From: an uncultured Paracoccaceae bacterium
GTDB lineage: Bacteria > Pseudomonadota > Alphaproteobacteria > Rhodobacterales > Rhodobacteraceae
NCBI GenBank assembly: GCA_937138255.1
Contig: CAKZOU010000030.1
Span: forward strand, 1 to 41,513
Direction: 5' to 3'
Length of the DNA: 41,513 bases
Every line of letters begins with the position of its first letter. The first letter of the stretch is position 1. Positions 25,300 to 33,004 of this stretch are shown here, one piece after another. The position numbers and the translations under genes are program-made. Under the pieces are notes generated by a model. The model had not been told where the DNA came from. It saw only the letters and a program-made list of their open reading frames with translations, and did not search any database.

Positions 25300-26234
25300 G
25301 AACTTGGCTAGATCCCTCTGCCGCGCCGCAGCGCATCGGTGTCCTCCTTTTCGAGGCGTTTTCGATGCATTGCCTTGCCAACACCATCGAGCCCCTGCGC
25401 GCCGCCAACAGCTTTGCCGGCCGCAAGATCTATGACTGGCGCTTTCTCTCGCTCGATGGTGGTCCGGTCACCTCCTCAAGCGGTCTCTCGGTCGCCGCCC
25501 ATGAAAAGCTGGCTGACCATCGAGGCGATCTACTTGTCGTCATGCCAAGCTATCGCTTTCTTGAACACGCCAGCGCCGAAACCGCCCGCGCCTTGCGCGC
25601 GGCGGCAGGGCGGCACGACATTCTGGCCGGTTTCGATACCGGAAGCTGGCTGTTGGCGGCTGCAGGGCTTCTCGCCAATCGCAGGGCGACGATTCACTGG
25701 GAAGAGATCGACCGCTTCGCCGAGGCCTTCCCGGATGTCGAGGCAATCCGCGCCCGCCATGTGATCGACGGCAACAGGATCACCTGTGGCGGGGCGCTCA
25801 CAGCCTTTGAGCTGGTGATGGAGCTGATCGGCCAGCGGCATGGCGAGGCTTTGCGCCTTGAAGTCGCGACCCTCTTCATGAGCCCAGAAGCCACCGGCCC
25901 ACAGTCGGCCCCTTCTGCGCGGGGCCGCAGCGTGGCGCGAGCCGTGGCGCTGATGCAGGAGAACCTTGAGGCGCCGCTTGTCATCGGCGAGATCGCCCGC
26001 CGTGTCGGGCGGCGGCAGAAAGAGCTTGAGGCGCGGATGAAGGCCGAACTTGGCGCGCCCCCGCAGGCTGTCTATCGGCGGCTGCGGCTGATCCTAGCGC
26101 GCAAGCTTGTGATCGAGACCGATCTGAGCATCTCGGAAATCGCGCTCCGCACCGGCTATCAGGATCCCGCCGCCATGACCCGCGCCTTCAAGGCCGAGTT
26201 TGGCCTTGCGCCCCGGAGTCTTCGGGCAAATTAG
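25296..26234 (+). CDS. GlxA-family transcriptional regulator (DJ-1/PfpI plus AraC HTH), CdhR-like
   Basis: A 312-aa regulator. Residues about 12-190 form a DJ-1/PfpI-like ligand domain (RIGVLLFEAFSMHCLANTIE, DILAGFDTGSWLLAAAGLL, ITCGGALTAFELVMELI). The C-terminus is an AraC double HTH (PLVIGEIARRVGRRQKELEA and ISEIALRTGYQDPAAMTRAF, then APRSLRAN). This layout matches GlxA-type activators including CdhR and GbdR, which respond to carnitine or glycine betaine in Pseudomonas. The ATG at 25296 lies inside a direct repeat. Divergence from the acyl-CoA dehydrogenase operon makes it the likely regulator of that cluster. The inducer is inferred from the neighbours. Confidence 0.88.
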   Translation: MRTWLDPSAAPQRIGVLLFEAFSMHCLANTIEPLRAANSFAGRKIYDWRFLSLDGGPVTSSSGLSVAAHEKLADHRGDLLVVMPSYRFLEHASAETARALRAAAGRHDILAGFDTGSWLLAAAGLLANRRATIHWEEIDRFAEAFPDVEAIRARHVIDGNRITCGGALTAFELVMELIGQRHGEALRLEVATLFMSPEATGPQSAPSARGRSVARAVALMQENLEAPLVIGEIARRVGRRQKELEARMKAELGAPPQAVYRRLRLILARKLVIETDLSISEIALRTGYQDPAAMTRAFKAEFGLAPRSLRAN

Positions 26235-26237
26235 GCG

Positions 26238-26993
26238 CTAATCCGCGTAATCCGAGCCTTCTTCATCCAGAATGGCCTTCAGCTCGGCCAGATGCCGCAC
26301 GTCGAAATCGCCATAGCCTTCCCACTCGCCCGCAGTCTTTTCGGCGATCTCATCCGACAAGACGCGCAGGGGCTGATGGGTTTGCAGGGCGCGTATATAG
26401 GTCTCGGCGGCGCGCTCGAAATAGTAGAGGCGGTTGAAGGTCTCGGCGACAGTTGCGCCGATGACCAAAACACCATGATTGCCCAATATTAGTGTCTTCT
26501 TTTTGGGATCTGACAGGGCCTTGGCGCAGCGCGTGCCTTCCTCTTCAAAGGCCATGCCGCCGAAGTGGCTATCTACCACCACCCGATTGAAGAACATCGC
26601 CGTGTTCTGGTCGATCGGCGGGATCACCGAGTCGGCAAGGCTCGCCAGCACGGTCGCAAAGATCGAATGGACGTGCATCACACAACGCGCCCACGGAACC
26701 GCGCGGTGGATCGAGCCGTGCAGACCCCAGGCAGTGGGATCGGGGGCATTCGGGCGGCTCAGCGTCTCGTTGTCGTTGGCGTCAAGGAGCAGAAGATCCG
26801 ACGCCTTGATCCGCGAGAAATGCCTGAGGTAGGGGTTCATGAGGAACTTTGAGCCGTCCTCGCTCACCGCGAGCGAGAAGTGGTTGGCAACCGACTCGTG
26901 CATATCGAGGCGGGCGGTCCAGCGGAACGAGGCGGCGAGGTCGACGCGTTCCTGCCAGTGTTCGAGGTTCTGTCGCAGCTGGGTGACGGCCAT
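26238..26993 (-). CDS. Class II aldolase/adducin-family protein
   Basis: A 251-aa member of the class II aldolase and adducin head-domain family, which includes fuculose- and ribulose-phosphate aldolase/epimerases. Zinc ligands are probably the two His of CVMHVHS and the His of LGNHGVLV. The N-terminal glycine/Asn loop is ESVANHFSLAV. Substrate is not evident; the many uncharacterised members act on small aldols or phosphosugars. The ATG at 26993 is preceded by AGGAG at normal spacing. It ends 3 bases from the convergent GlxA-type regulator, and it may belong to the catabolic neighbourhood, though nothing ties it directly to carnitine. Confidence 0.85.
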   Translation of the reverse strand: MAVTQLRQNLEHWQERVDLAASFRWTARLDMHESVANHFSLAVSEDGSKFLMNPYLRHFSRIKASDLLLLDANDNETLSRPNAPDPTAWGLHGSIHRAVPWARCVMHVHSIFATVLASLADSVIPPIDQNTAMFFNRVVVDSHFGGMAFEEEGTRCAKALSDPKKKTLILGNHGVLVIGATVAETFNRLYYFERAAETYIRALQTHQPLRVLSDEIAEKTAGEWEGYGDFDVRHLAELKAILDEEGSDYAD

Positions 26994-27037
26994 GATTGCT
27001 CTCCTGTTTGGCATAGGCTGCCTACGGTGCACCGCGT

Positions 27038-27055
27038 TCGCAACAAGATTTGCGA
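27038..27055. promoter_or_regulatory. Inverted repeat TCGCAA-N6-TTGCGA upstream of the aldolase gene
   Basis: A perfect 6-bp inverted repeat with a 6-base spacer, centred about 55 bases upstream of the aldolase start and 160 bases before amn, in the 213-bp divergent spacer. The shape suits a dimeric repressor site. No function is proven. Confidence 0.35.
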
Positions 27056-27156
27056 CATCTGAAGGCCGAACCAAACCTCAATCTGTCTTGCGGCTCTTTC
27101 ACAACTGGTGTCTGACTCGGAAATAGAACATGGTATGAAACCCCAAAGCGTCGGGC

Positions 27157-27175
27157 TTCGGAGAGCGCCTCCGAA
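27157..27175. promoter_or_regulatory. Hairpin TTCGGAG-N5-CTCCGAA in the amn leader
   Basis: A perfect 7-bp stem with a 5-base loop (agcgc), 31 bases before the amn ATG and 17 bases before its GAGGA ribosome site. No T tract follows. It could be a leader structure or a protein-binding site. Confidence 0.3.
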
Positions 27176-27206
27176 TAGTGGATGCCCCTGACGAGGATTG
27201 AACAAG

Positions 27207-28691
27207 ATGAATGAATTTGAGCAGCACTATCCGATCATTTCCCCGAAAACGCCTGCGCCGGAGTATTTCACCGATCCGGTCGCGGCGGTTCGGCGTCTGA
27301 TCGCGCTTTATGAAGAAGCAACGAATTTCCTCAGCGAGCACTTCGCCGAGGTCGTGAAATCGGGCCTCCCCAAGGCCCGCTATCGCGCCTTCTATCCCGA
27401 GATTCGGCTTACAACGACAAGCTATGCCTCGACCGATAGCCGCTTGTCGTTCGGTCACGTCGCCCAGCCCGGCACCTATGCCACAACAGTGACGCGGCCC
27501 AAGCTTTTCGCCGCCTATCTGGAGCAGCAGATCGGTCTCTTGATCCAGAACCACGGCGTTCCGGTGCAGATTGGCGCCTCCGAGACGCCAATGCCCGTGC
27601 ATTTCGCCGTTGCCAGCGATCCTGCGGTCACGGTGCCACAGGACGGCGCGCTTGAGTTCACGCTGCGCGATGTGTTCGACGTGCCGGACCTGTCGACCAC
27701 GCATGACGATATCGTCAACGGCTATGGTTTCACCTACCCAGACGGCGCCCATCCCCTCGCGCCCTTCACCGCGCAGCGGGTCGATTATTCGCTGGCGCGC
27801 CTTGCCCACTATACAGCGACCGCGCCCGATCACTTCCAGAACCATGTGATCTTTACCAACTACCAGTTCTACGTCGACGAATTCGAGGCCTATGCCCGCG
27901 CGGCGCTCATCGACCCGAAAAATGGTTATTCGGCCTTTGTAGGGCCTGGGAACCACATCCTGACGAAAGGCGACGAAGCGCTGCCGCAGCTTCCGAAGAT
28001 GCCGCAGATGCCCTCGTATCACCTGAAGCGGCCGGATGGGCAGGGTATCACCCTCGTGAACATCGGTGTCGGTCCCTCCAACGCCAAAACTGCGACCGAC
28101 CACATCGCCGTGCTGCGGCCCCATGCCTGGCTCATGGTCGGCCATTGCGCCGGCCTGCGGAACAGCCAGCGACTTGGCGATTTCGTCCTCGCACATGCCT
28201 ATCTGCGCGAGGATCACGTGTTGGACGACGATCTGCCGATCTGGGTTCCGATCCCGGCACTGGCCGAAATCCAGATCGCGCTTGAACGAGCGGTGGCAGA
28301 CGTGACCGCGCTCGACGGTTTCGAGCTCAAGCGGATCATGCGGACAGGCACTGTCGCCACCATCGACAACCGCAACTGGGAACTTCGGGATCAGTCCGGC
28401 CCGGTGCAGCGCCTCTCGCAATCCCGCGCCATCGCGCTCGACATGGAAAGCGCGACAATTGCGGCCAATGGTTTCCGGTTTCGCGTCCCCTACGGGACGC
28501 TTTTGTGTGTCTCCGACAAGCCCCTCCACGGCGAGCTGAAGCTGCCCGGCATGGCCTCGGATTTCTACAAAACGCAGGTGGCGCGGCACCTCATGATCGG
28601 CATTCGGGCGCTTGAAAGTCTGCGCGATATGCCGCTTGAACGCATCCACAGCCGCAAACTTCGCAGCTTTGAGGAGACCGCTTTCCTCTGA
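27207..28691 (+). CDS. amn: AMP nucleosidase
   Basis: A 494-aa enzyme that hydrolyses AMP to adenine and ribose-5-phosphate, adjusting adenylate pools in the cytoplasm. The N-terminal AMN-specific domain (residues about 1-180) includes YRAFYPEIRLTTTSYASTDS and SFGHVAQPGTYATTVTRP. The C-terminal nucleoside-phosphorylase-like domain has GITLVNIGVGPSNAKTATDH, LMVGHCAGLRNSQRLGDFVL and the purine/ribose-binding AIALDMESATIAANGFRF. Length matches E. coli Amn (about 484). The ATG at 27207 has GAGGA 9 bases upstream; a TTG three codons earlier touches the ribosome site and is rejected. It is divergent from the aldolase gene. Confidence 0.95.
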   Translation: MNEFEQHYPIISPKTPAPEYFTDPVAAVRRLIALYEEATNFLSEHFAEVVKSGLPKARYRAFYPEIRLTTTSYASTDSRLSFGHVAQPGTYATTVTRPKLFAAYLEQQIGLLIQNHGVPVQIGASETPMPVHFAVASDPAVTVPQDGALEFTLRDVFDVPDLSTTHDDIVNGYGFTYPDGAHPLAPFTAQRVDYSLARLAHYTATAPDHFQNHVIFTNYQFYVDEFEAYARAALIDPKNGYSAFVGPGNHILTKGDEALPQLPKMPQMPSYHLKRPDGQGITLVNIGVGPSNAKTATDHIAVLRPHAWLMVGHCAGLRNSQRLGDFVLAHAYLREDHVLDDDLPIWVPIPALAEIQIALERAVADVTALDGFELKRIMRTGTVATIDNRNWELRDQSGPVQRLSQSRAIALDMESATIAANGFRFRVPYGTLLCVSDKPLHGELKLPGMASDFYKTQVARHLMIGIRALESLRDMPLERIHSRKLRSFEETAFL

Positions 28692-28739
28692 AAACGCCAA
28701 AAAACGCAACTATAGGGGCGATTTTGGCTTGCAATACAT

Positions 28740-28766
28740 CACAATTCGTTGTGGTGCTATACCACA
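28740..28766. promoter_or_regulatory. Overlapping inverted repeats upstream of the HU gene
   Basis: CACAA-TTCG-TTGTG (28740-28753) overlaps TGTGGT-GCTAT-ACCACA (28750-28766). Both are perfect, and they share the central TGTG, so as RNA they would be mutually exclusive hairpins and as DNA two adjacent half-sites. They sit about 60 bases upstream of the HU start, near the likely promoter. Confidence 0.4.
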
Positions 28767-28824
28767 TACCGTTAGTATGCGGAAAATGAGGCCCAAGTTG
28801 TGGGCAGACAAGGGAGACCAGAAA

Positions 28825-29112
28825 ATGGCAAAACCGATGACCAAAGCCCAGCTCGTGACGGCGATCGCCGAAGGCGCTGGCAGTGACAAGAAATCGGCGG
28901 GCGCTGCGCTCGACGCGCTCCTGTCGATCATCACCAAAGAAGTTTCGGCCGGCGGCGCCGTGACCCTTCCGGGTGTTGGCAAGATCTATTGCCGCGAGCG
29001 CCCCGAGCGCATGGTTCGCAACCCGGCCACCGGCGAAAGCATCAAGAAGCCGGCCGACAAGGTTGTGAAAATGACTATCGCCAAGGCTCTGAAAGACAGC
29101 GTCAACGGCTAA
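28825..29112 (+). CDS. HU-family nucleoid DNA-binding protein
   Basis: A 95-aa histone-like protein that bends and compacts DNA as a dimer. The N-terminal helices are MTKAQLVTAIAEGAGSDKKS and GAALDALLSIITKEVSAGG. The signature strand and arm are VTLPGVGKIYCRERPERMVR and RNPATGESIKKPADKVVKM. The arm has NPATG in place of the usual NPQTG, still with the intercalating Pro. Ribosome site AAGGGAGA lies well placed before the ATG. It has its own spacer with inverted repeats and is followed by a terminator, so it is probably monocistronic. Confidence 0.93.
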   Translation: MAKPMTKAQLVTAIAEGAGSDKKSAGAALDALLSIITKEVSAGGAVTLPGVGKIYCRERPERMVRNPATGESIKKPADKVVKMTIAKALKDSVNG

Positions 29113-29146
29113 GCCTTCGAGGGCTTGCGCCCGGCGAAAGGATAGG

Positions 29147-29177
29147 AAAGGGTCGCCCGCGAACGGCGGCCCTTTTT
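29147..29177 (+). terminator. Terminator of the HU gene
   Basis: AAAGGG (29147-29152) pairs with CCCTTT (29170-29175), and within it CGCC pairs with GGCG across a T/G step, around a 7-base loop. The stem runs directly into TTTTT. It lies 34 bases after the HU stop and just ahead of the next gene. Confidence 0.8.
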
Positions 29178-29190
29178 CATTGGGGGAATG

Positions 29191-30057
29191 ATGGATCTGC
29201 GCGCAATCGGGATGGGGCTGGCCTTTGCCCTGATGTGGTCTTCGGCCTTTACCTCGGCACGGGTGATCGTCGAATACGCGCCTCCCATGTCGGCCCTTGC
29301 GCTGCGCTTTCTGGTGTCGGGTCTTCTTGGTGTCGGTATCGCCTGGGCGCTGGGGCAGAGCGCGCGGCTCACCAAATCGCAATGGCGAGCGGTCGTCATC
29401 TTCGGGATTTGCCAAAACGCCCTCTATTTGGGTCTGAATTTCGTGGCGATGAAAACCGTCGAAGCCTCGCTTGCCGCCATCATCGCCTCGACCATGCCGC
29501 TTATCGTGGCGCTGGCGGGCTGGCTCGTCTTCCGCGAAAAGATCAGGCCGCTGGCAATGACGGGCCTTCTGGCTGGTGTCATTGGCGTGACCATCATCAT
29601 GAGTGCGCGCTTCAGTGGCGGCGTGGATGTGGCTGGCGTGATCTATTGCGGCGTCGGCGTCGTGTCGCTCGCGGTGGCGACGCTGATGGTCCGCAACGCC
29701 TCTTCTGGGGGCAATGTGCTGATGATCGTCGGGCTTCAGATGCTTGTGGGCGCGGCAGTGCTTTTTGTCCCCGCGGTCTTGTTAGAGACACATACCGTGA
29801 CCCTGAGCTGGCAGCTCGTCGTGGCTTTCACCTATACCACGCTGGTGCCCGGACTTTTCGCCACCTGGATCTGGTTCATGCTTGTGGGGCGGATCGGCGC
29901 GGTTCGCGCCGCGACCTTCCACTTCCTCAATCCGTTCTTCGGTGTGGTCATAGCCGCGATGCTCTTGGGCGAGAAGCTGGGATTCGCGGATGTCATCGGC
30001 GTGGCGATCATTGCCGCGGGCATTCTGGCGGTCCAACTGGCGCGTCAGGCGAAATAG
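29191..30057 (+). CDS. EamA/DMT-family transporter
   Basis: A 288-aa membrane protein with about ten helices in two EamA repeats. Characteristic stretches are GMGLAFALMWSSAFTSARVI and PMSALALRFLVSGLLGVGIA in the first repeat, EASLAAIIASTMPLIVALAG with the conserved helix-4 pattern, and AATFHFLNPFFGVVIAAMLL in the second. Probably an exporter of small metabolites; the substrate is unknown. Two adjacent ATG codons (29188 and 29191) follow GGGGGA; the second has slightly better spacing, so the start may be off by one codon. It ends flush against convergent aroC with no base between the stops. Confidence 0.9.
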   Translation: MDLRAIGMGLAFALMWSSAFTSARVIVEYAPPMSALALRFLVSGLLGVGIAWALGQSARLTKSQWRAVVIFGICQNALYLGLNFVAMKTVEASLAAIIASTMPLIVALAGWLVFREKIRPLAMTGLLAGVIGVTIIMSARFSGGVDVAGVIYCGVGVVSLAVATLMVRNASSGGNVLMIVGLQMLVGAAVLFVPAVLLETHTVTLSWQLVVAFTYTTLVPGLFATWIWFMLVGRIGAVRAATFHFLNPFFGVVIAAMLLGEKLGFADVIGVAIIAAGILAVQLARQAK

Positions 30058-31161
30058 TCAGCCGATCTTGCCACGGACGCCACCGGTCTGGCCGCGATCC
30101 AGAAGCAGGTGATCGAGGATCACACAGGCCATCATCGCTTCGCCCACCGGCACAGCCCGAATGCCCACGCATGGATCGTGGCGACCCTTGGTGACAACCT
30201 CGACAGGCGTTCCATCAGCGCGGATCGACTGGCGCGGAGAGAGGATCGACGAGGTCGGCTTGACCGCAAAGCGCACAACCACATCCTGCCCGGTGCTGAT
30301 CCCGCCAAGGATGCCGCCGGCGTGGTTGGTGCTGAATTCCGGCCCATTCGGCCCCATGAAGATCTCGTCGGCATTTTCGCGCCCTGTGAGCGCCGCCGCC
30401 GCCATGCCCTCGCCGATCTCGACGCCTTTGACCGCGTTGATCGTCATCATCGCCATCGCCAGATCAGAGTCTAACTTGCCGTAAATCGGCGCGCCAAGCC
30501 CCGCAGGCACGCCCTGCGCCACCACCTCGACAGTCGCGCCGACAGAGTTGTGATCCTTGCGGCGGAGGAAATCGAGGAAATCCTCCCACTCGGCGGCAAC
30601 GGCCGGATCGGGGCACCAGAAATCGTTCTGGTCGATGGCGTCCCAGTCAAAGCGGCTGCGGTCGATGACCTTGGGGCCCATCTGCACCATATAGCCCTTG
30701 ATCCGCAGATCGGGCACAAGCGCAGCCAAGACCTTGCGCGCCACGCCGCCTGCGGCCACCCGCGCAGCTGTTTCGCGGGCCGAGGATCGCCCGCCGCCGC
30801 GATGGTCGCGGATGCCGTATTTCTGGTGATAGGTGATGTCGGCATGGCCGGGCCGGAACGACTGGGCGATATCGCCATAGTCTTTCGACCGCTGATCAGT
30901 ATTGCGGATCATCAGCTGGATCGGCGTGCCGGTCGTCTTGCCCTCGAACACGCCCGACAGGATCTCGACCTGATCGGCCTCTTGCCGCTGGGTGGTGTTC
31001 TTGTTCTGGCCCGGTCGGCGCTTGTCGAGCCACGGCTGGATATCAGCCTCGCTCAGTTCGATCCCCGGCGGGCAGCCGTCCACCGTCGCGCCAAGCGCGG
31101 GCCCGTGGCTTTCGCCCCAGGTCGTGACGCGGAAAAGATGGCCGAAGGTATTGAACGACAT
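30058..31161 (-). CDS. aroC: Chorismate synthase
   Basis: A 367-aa FMN-dependent enzyme that converts EPSP to chorismate, the branch point to aromatic amino acids, folate and quinones. The three family signatures are present: [19 protein letters not shown] near the N-terminus, the middle block [20 protein letters not shown] with the FMN-binding [11 protein letters not shown], and [19 protein letters not shown]. The C-terminal region has [19 protein letters not shown]. Length and start ([20 protein letters not shown]) are typical. It runs toward the EamA gene, and about 140 bases separate its start from the deaminase end upstream. Confidence 0.97.
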   Translation of the reverse strand: MSFNTFGHLFRVTTWGESHGPALGATVDGCPPGIELSEADIQPWLDKRRPGQNKNTTQRQEADQVEILSGVFEGKTTGTPIQLMIRNTDQRSKDYGDIAQSFRPGHADITYHQKYGIRDHRGGGRSSARETAARVAAGGVARKVLAALVPDLRIKGYMVQMGPKVIDRSRFDWDAIDQNDFWCPDPAVAAEWEDFLDFLRRKDHNSVGATVEVVAQGVPAGLGAPIYGKLDSDLAMAMMTINAVKGVEIGEGMAAAALTGRENADEIFMGPNGPEFSTNHAGGILGGISTGQDVVVRFAVKPTSSILSPRQSIRADGTPVEVVTKGRHDPCVGIRAVPVGEAMMACVILDHLLLDRGQTGGVRGKIG

Positions 31162-31298
31162 GATCGGGCTCCTTTGCCTTGCGGTCTAGCGAAGCAATCG
31201 CCTGTGCTCAAGAACTCTCCGCAGCATGAATACTGCCGTTCTGCGGAACCTGAGCTTGGTCAAAGGTTGCCAAGGGCCGAAAATGGGCCGAAGGGGGT

Positions 31299-31769
31299 TC
31301 ACCAAAAGTCTTTGTGCGAGGCGACGATCTGCTCCTCCAAATCAGGAAAGGGCCCTCTAACATCGACAAGTCGGCGGCCGGCCGCAAAGACTTGGTGACA
31401 GCTAAGGTCCAAAGTCAGGTTTTCTGGATTGTCCCCTGTCAGTGCCGCAAGGCGCTTTTCCGTGAGCCCATAGACCAAGGCCCCAATACCAGCCCAATAT
31501 GCAGCGCCAGCGCACATGCAACAGGGTTCGACCGAGGTGTAGAGAACGCAGCGCTCGAGATACTCTGGCTCATATTTTCGGGAAGCAGAACGCGCCACGT
31601 TTGCCTCGGCATGGCCAACGCCGCGGTCCGCCGCGTAGGTATTTCCGGATGTTAGCAAAACGTCGCCGTCCGGGCCGACGAGCAATGCACCAAACGGATG
31701 ATTGCCCCTTGCCCGGCTTTCATTTGCGAGGTCGATCGTGATTCTGAGATAGTCGGCATCTTGTAGCAT
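31299..31769 (-). CDS. Nucleoside deaminase (CMP/dCMP deaminase fold, guanine deaminase/TadA type)
   Basis: A 156-aa zinc-dependent deaminase. The zinc site is formed by GHAEANVARSA, with the ligand His and catalytic Glu, and SVEPCCMCAGAAYW, with the two Cys ligands. NHPFGALLVGPDGDVL is the usual substrate-loop strand. The C-terminal helix ends in HKDFW. Overall it resembles GuaD-like or other free-base and nucleoside deaminases more than the essential tRNA enzyme TadA, but the substrate cannot be fixed. It is divergent from the riboswitch-thiBPQ unit and has no operon partner. Confidence 0.87.
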   Translation of the reverse strand: MLQDADYLRITIDLANESRARGNHPFGALLVGPDGDVLLTSGNTYAADRGVGHAEANVARSASRKYEPEYLERCVLYTSVEPCCMCAGAAYWAGIGALVYGLTEKRLAALTGDNPENLTLDLSCHQVFAAGRRLVDVRGPFPDLEEQIVASHKDFW

Positions 31770-31841
31770 GCCAGTCTCCGCATTCGAAATGAACGATTAG
31801 TCCTCGGACTATACTCTCATATCCGTGCCGGTCGACTCTTC

Positions 31842-31870
31842 TTGCAGTTCTGGGCTTCCGGCGCTAGCTT
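31842..31870 (+). promoter_or_regulatory. Candidate promoter of the TPP riboswitch-thiBPQ transcript
   Basis: TTGCAG (31842-31847) and TAGCTT (31865-31870) are 17 bases apart. Transcription would begin near 31876-31878, almost exactly where the riboswitch P1 helix starts. The boxes are only partial matches, so the position is the main support. Confidence 0.45.
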
Positions 31871-31877
31871 CCGCCCC

Positions 31878-31967
31878 ACCTCGGGGAGCCCTCGCAAGAG
31901 GGCTGAGATGCGGAATGGTCCGCGAACCCGTTGAACCTGAACCGGTTAAGACCGGCGGAGGGAAGGT
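31878..31967 (+). ncRNA. TPP (THI-box) riboswitch
   Basis: The conserved thi-box elements are in order: ACCTCGGGGAGCCC, then the pyrimidine-sensor segment GGGCTGAGATG, then ACCCGTTGAACCTGAACCGG, then TAAGACCGGCGGAGGGAAGGT. ACCT (31878-31881) pairs with AGGT (31964-31967) to form P1. It senses thiamine diphosphate and normally lowers expression. It lies 50 bases upstream of thiB. After it, GTCCTC (31976-31981) can pair with GAGGAT (32008-32013), which covers the thiB ribosome site, suggesting control of translation initiation. Confidence 0.96.
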
Positions 31968-32017
31968 CGCGAGATGTCCTCAAAGCCCCCATCCGTCCGG
32001 CGCATGAGAGGATGACT

Positions 32018-33004
32018 ATGAGAAAAACCCATCTGAGCCATGTCGCGGGACTTTGCCTTATCGCCAGCGGTGCGATGGCCGAGACACCCGTTCTGACAGT
32101 CTATACCTACGACAGCTTTACCAGCGAATGGGGCCCCGGCCCGGCTGTTGAGGCCGCTTTCGAGGAAACCTGCGGCTGCGATCTGCAATTCGTCGCTGCC
32201 GGTGATGGCGCGGCGCTCCTGTCGCGGGTGCTTCTTGAAGGGGCAAGCACCGAGGCCGATATCGTCCTCGGCCTTGATACGACCCTGACCGAAAAGGCGC
32301 TGGCTTCGGGCCTCTTCGCGCCGCACGGCGATCTGGCCCCGCTCGATCTTCCAGTCGAGTGGATCGACCCGACCTTCGTGCCTTTCGACTGGGGCTGGTT
32401 TGCCTTCGTGGCGAATGCCGATGTTGCGGCTCCGGCCGATTTCGAGGCGCTGGCGGCGAGCGATCTGAAGATCGTGATCCAAGATCCCCGTTCGTCTACC
32501 CCCGGCCTCGGCCTCGTCATGTGGGTCAAGGCGGCCTATGGCGACCGCGCGGGCGAGATATGGTCGGCGCTGGCCGACAATATCGTGACCGTAACCCCCG
32601 GCTGGTCCGAGGCCTATGGCCTCTTCCTCGAGGGCGAGGCGGATGCTGTCCTGTCTTACACCACCTCGCCCGCCTATCACCTGATCGCCGAGGGGGATGC
32701 CTCGAAGGTCGCGTGGGCCTTCGCGGAGGGGCATTACCTACAGGTCGAAGTGGCGGGCAAGATCGCCGGAACGGATCAGCCCGATCTGGCCGACGCCTTC
32801 CTTGATTTCATGCTGACCTCGGGCTTCCAGTCGGTCATCCCGACGACCAACTGGATGTATCCGGCGGTGACGCCCGAGGGCGGGCTGCCCGAAGGCTATG
32901 AACAGATGATTTCGCCTGTGCAGAGCCTGCTTTACTCGTCGGCCGAGGCGCAGGCGGTGCGCGACGCAGCGGTGGAAGAATGGCGCGCGGCGCTCAGCCG
33001 CTAG
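32018..33004 (+). CDS. thiB: Thiamine/TPP ABC transporter substrate-binding protein
   Basis: A 328-aa periplasmic binding protein that captures thiamine, TMP or TPP for ThiPQ. The signal peptide is residues 1-21, ending GAMA before ETPVLTVYTYDSF. The family strand VYTYDSFTSEWGPGPAVEAAF and the later DPRSSTPGLGLVMWVKAAYG and PTTNWMYPAVTPE are typical of ThiB. The start at ATG 32018 is preferred because GAGAGG (32006-32011) ends 6 bases upstream; an ATG at 32012 abuts that site. It lies downstream of the TPP riboswitch and overlaps thiP by 25 bases. Confidence 0.94.
   Translation: MRKTHLSHVAGLCLIASGAMAETPVLTVYTYDSFTSEWGPGPAVEAAFEETCGCDLQFVAAGDGAALLSRVLLEGASTEADIVLGLDTTLTEKALASGLFAPHGDLAPLDLPVEWIDPTFVPFDWGWFAFVANADVAAPADFEALAASDLKIVIQDPRSSTPGLGLVMWVKAAYGDRAGEIWSALADNIVTVTPGWSEAYGLFLEGEADAVLSYTTSPAYHLIAEGDASKVAWAFAEGHYLQVEVAGKIAGTDQPDLADAFLDFMLTSGFQSVIPTTNWMYPAVTPEGGLPEGYEQMISPVQSLLYSSAEAQAVRDAAVEEWRAALSR

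Noticed and set aside
27099-28709. Open frame of about 536 codons opposite amn
   Set aside because: It mirrors amn across its whole length and matches no family; AMP nucleosidase motifs are clear on the other strand.
28681-28730. Possible terminator after amn
   Set aside because: AAAACGCC and GGCGATTTT can pair only with a bulge over a long loop, so the structure is too weak to call.
31218-31247. Inverted repeat TCCGCAG / CTGCGGA between aroC and the deaminase gene
   Set aside because: The arms are 7 bases with a 16-base loop, with no T tract or promoter context, so chance is a fair explanation.
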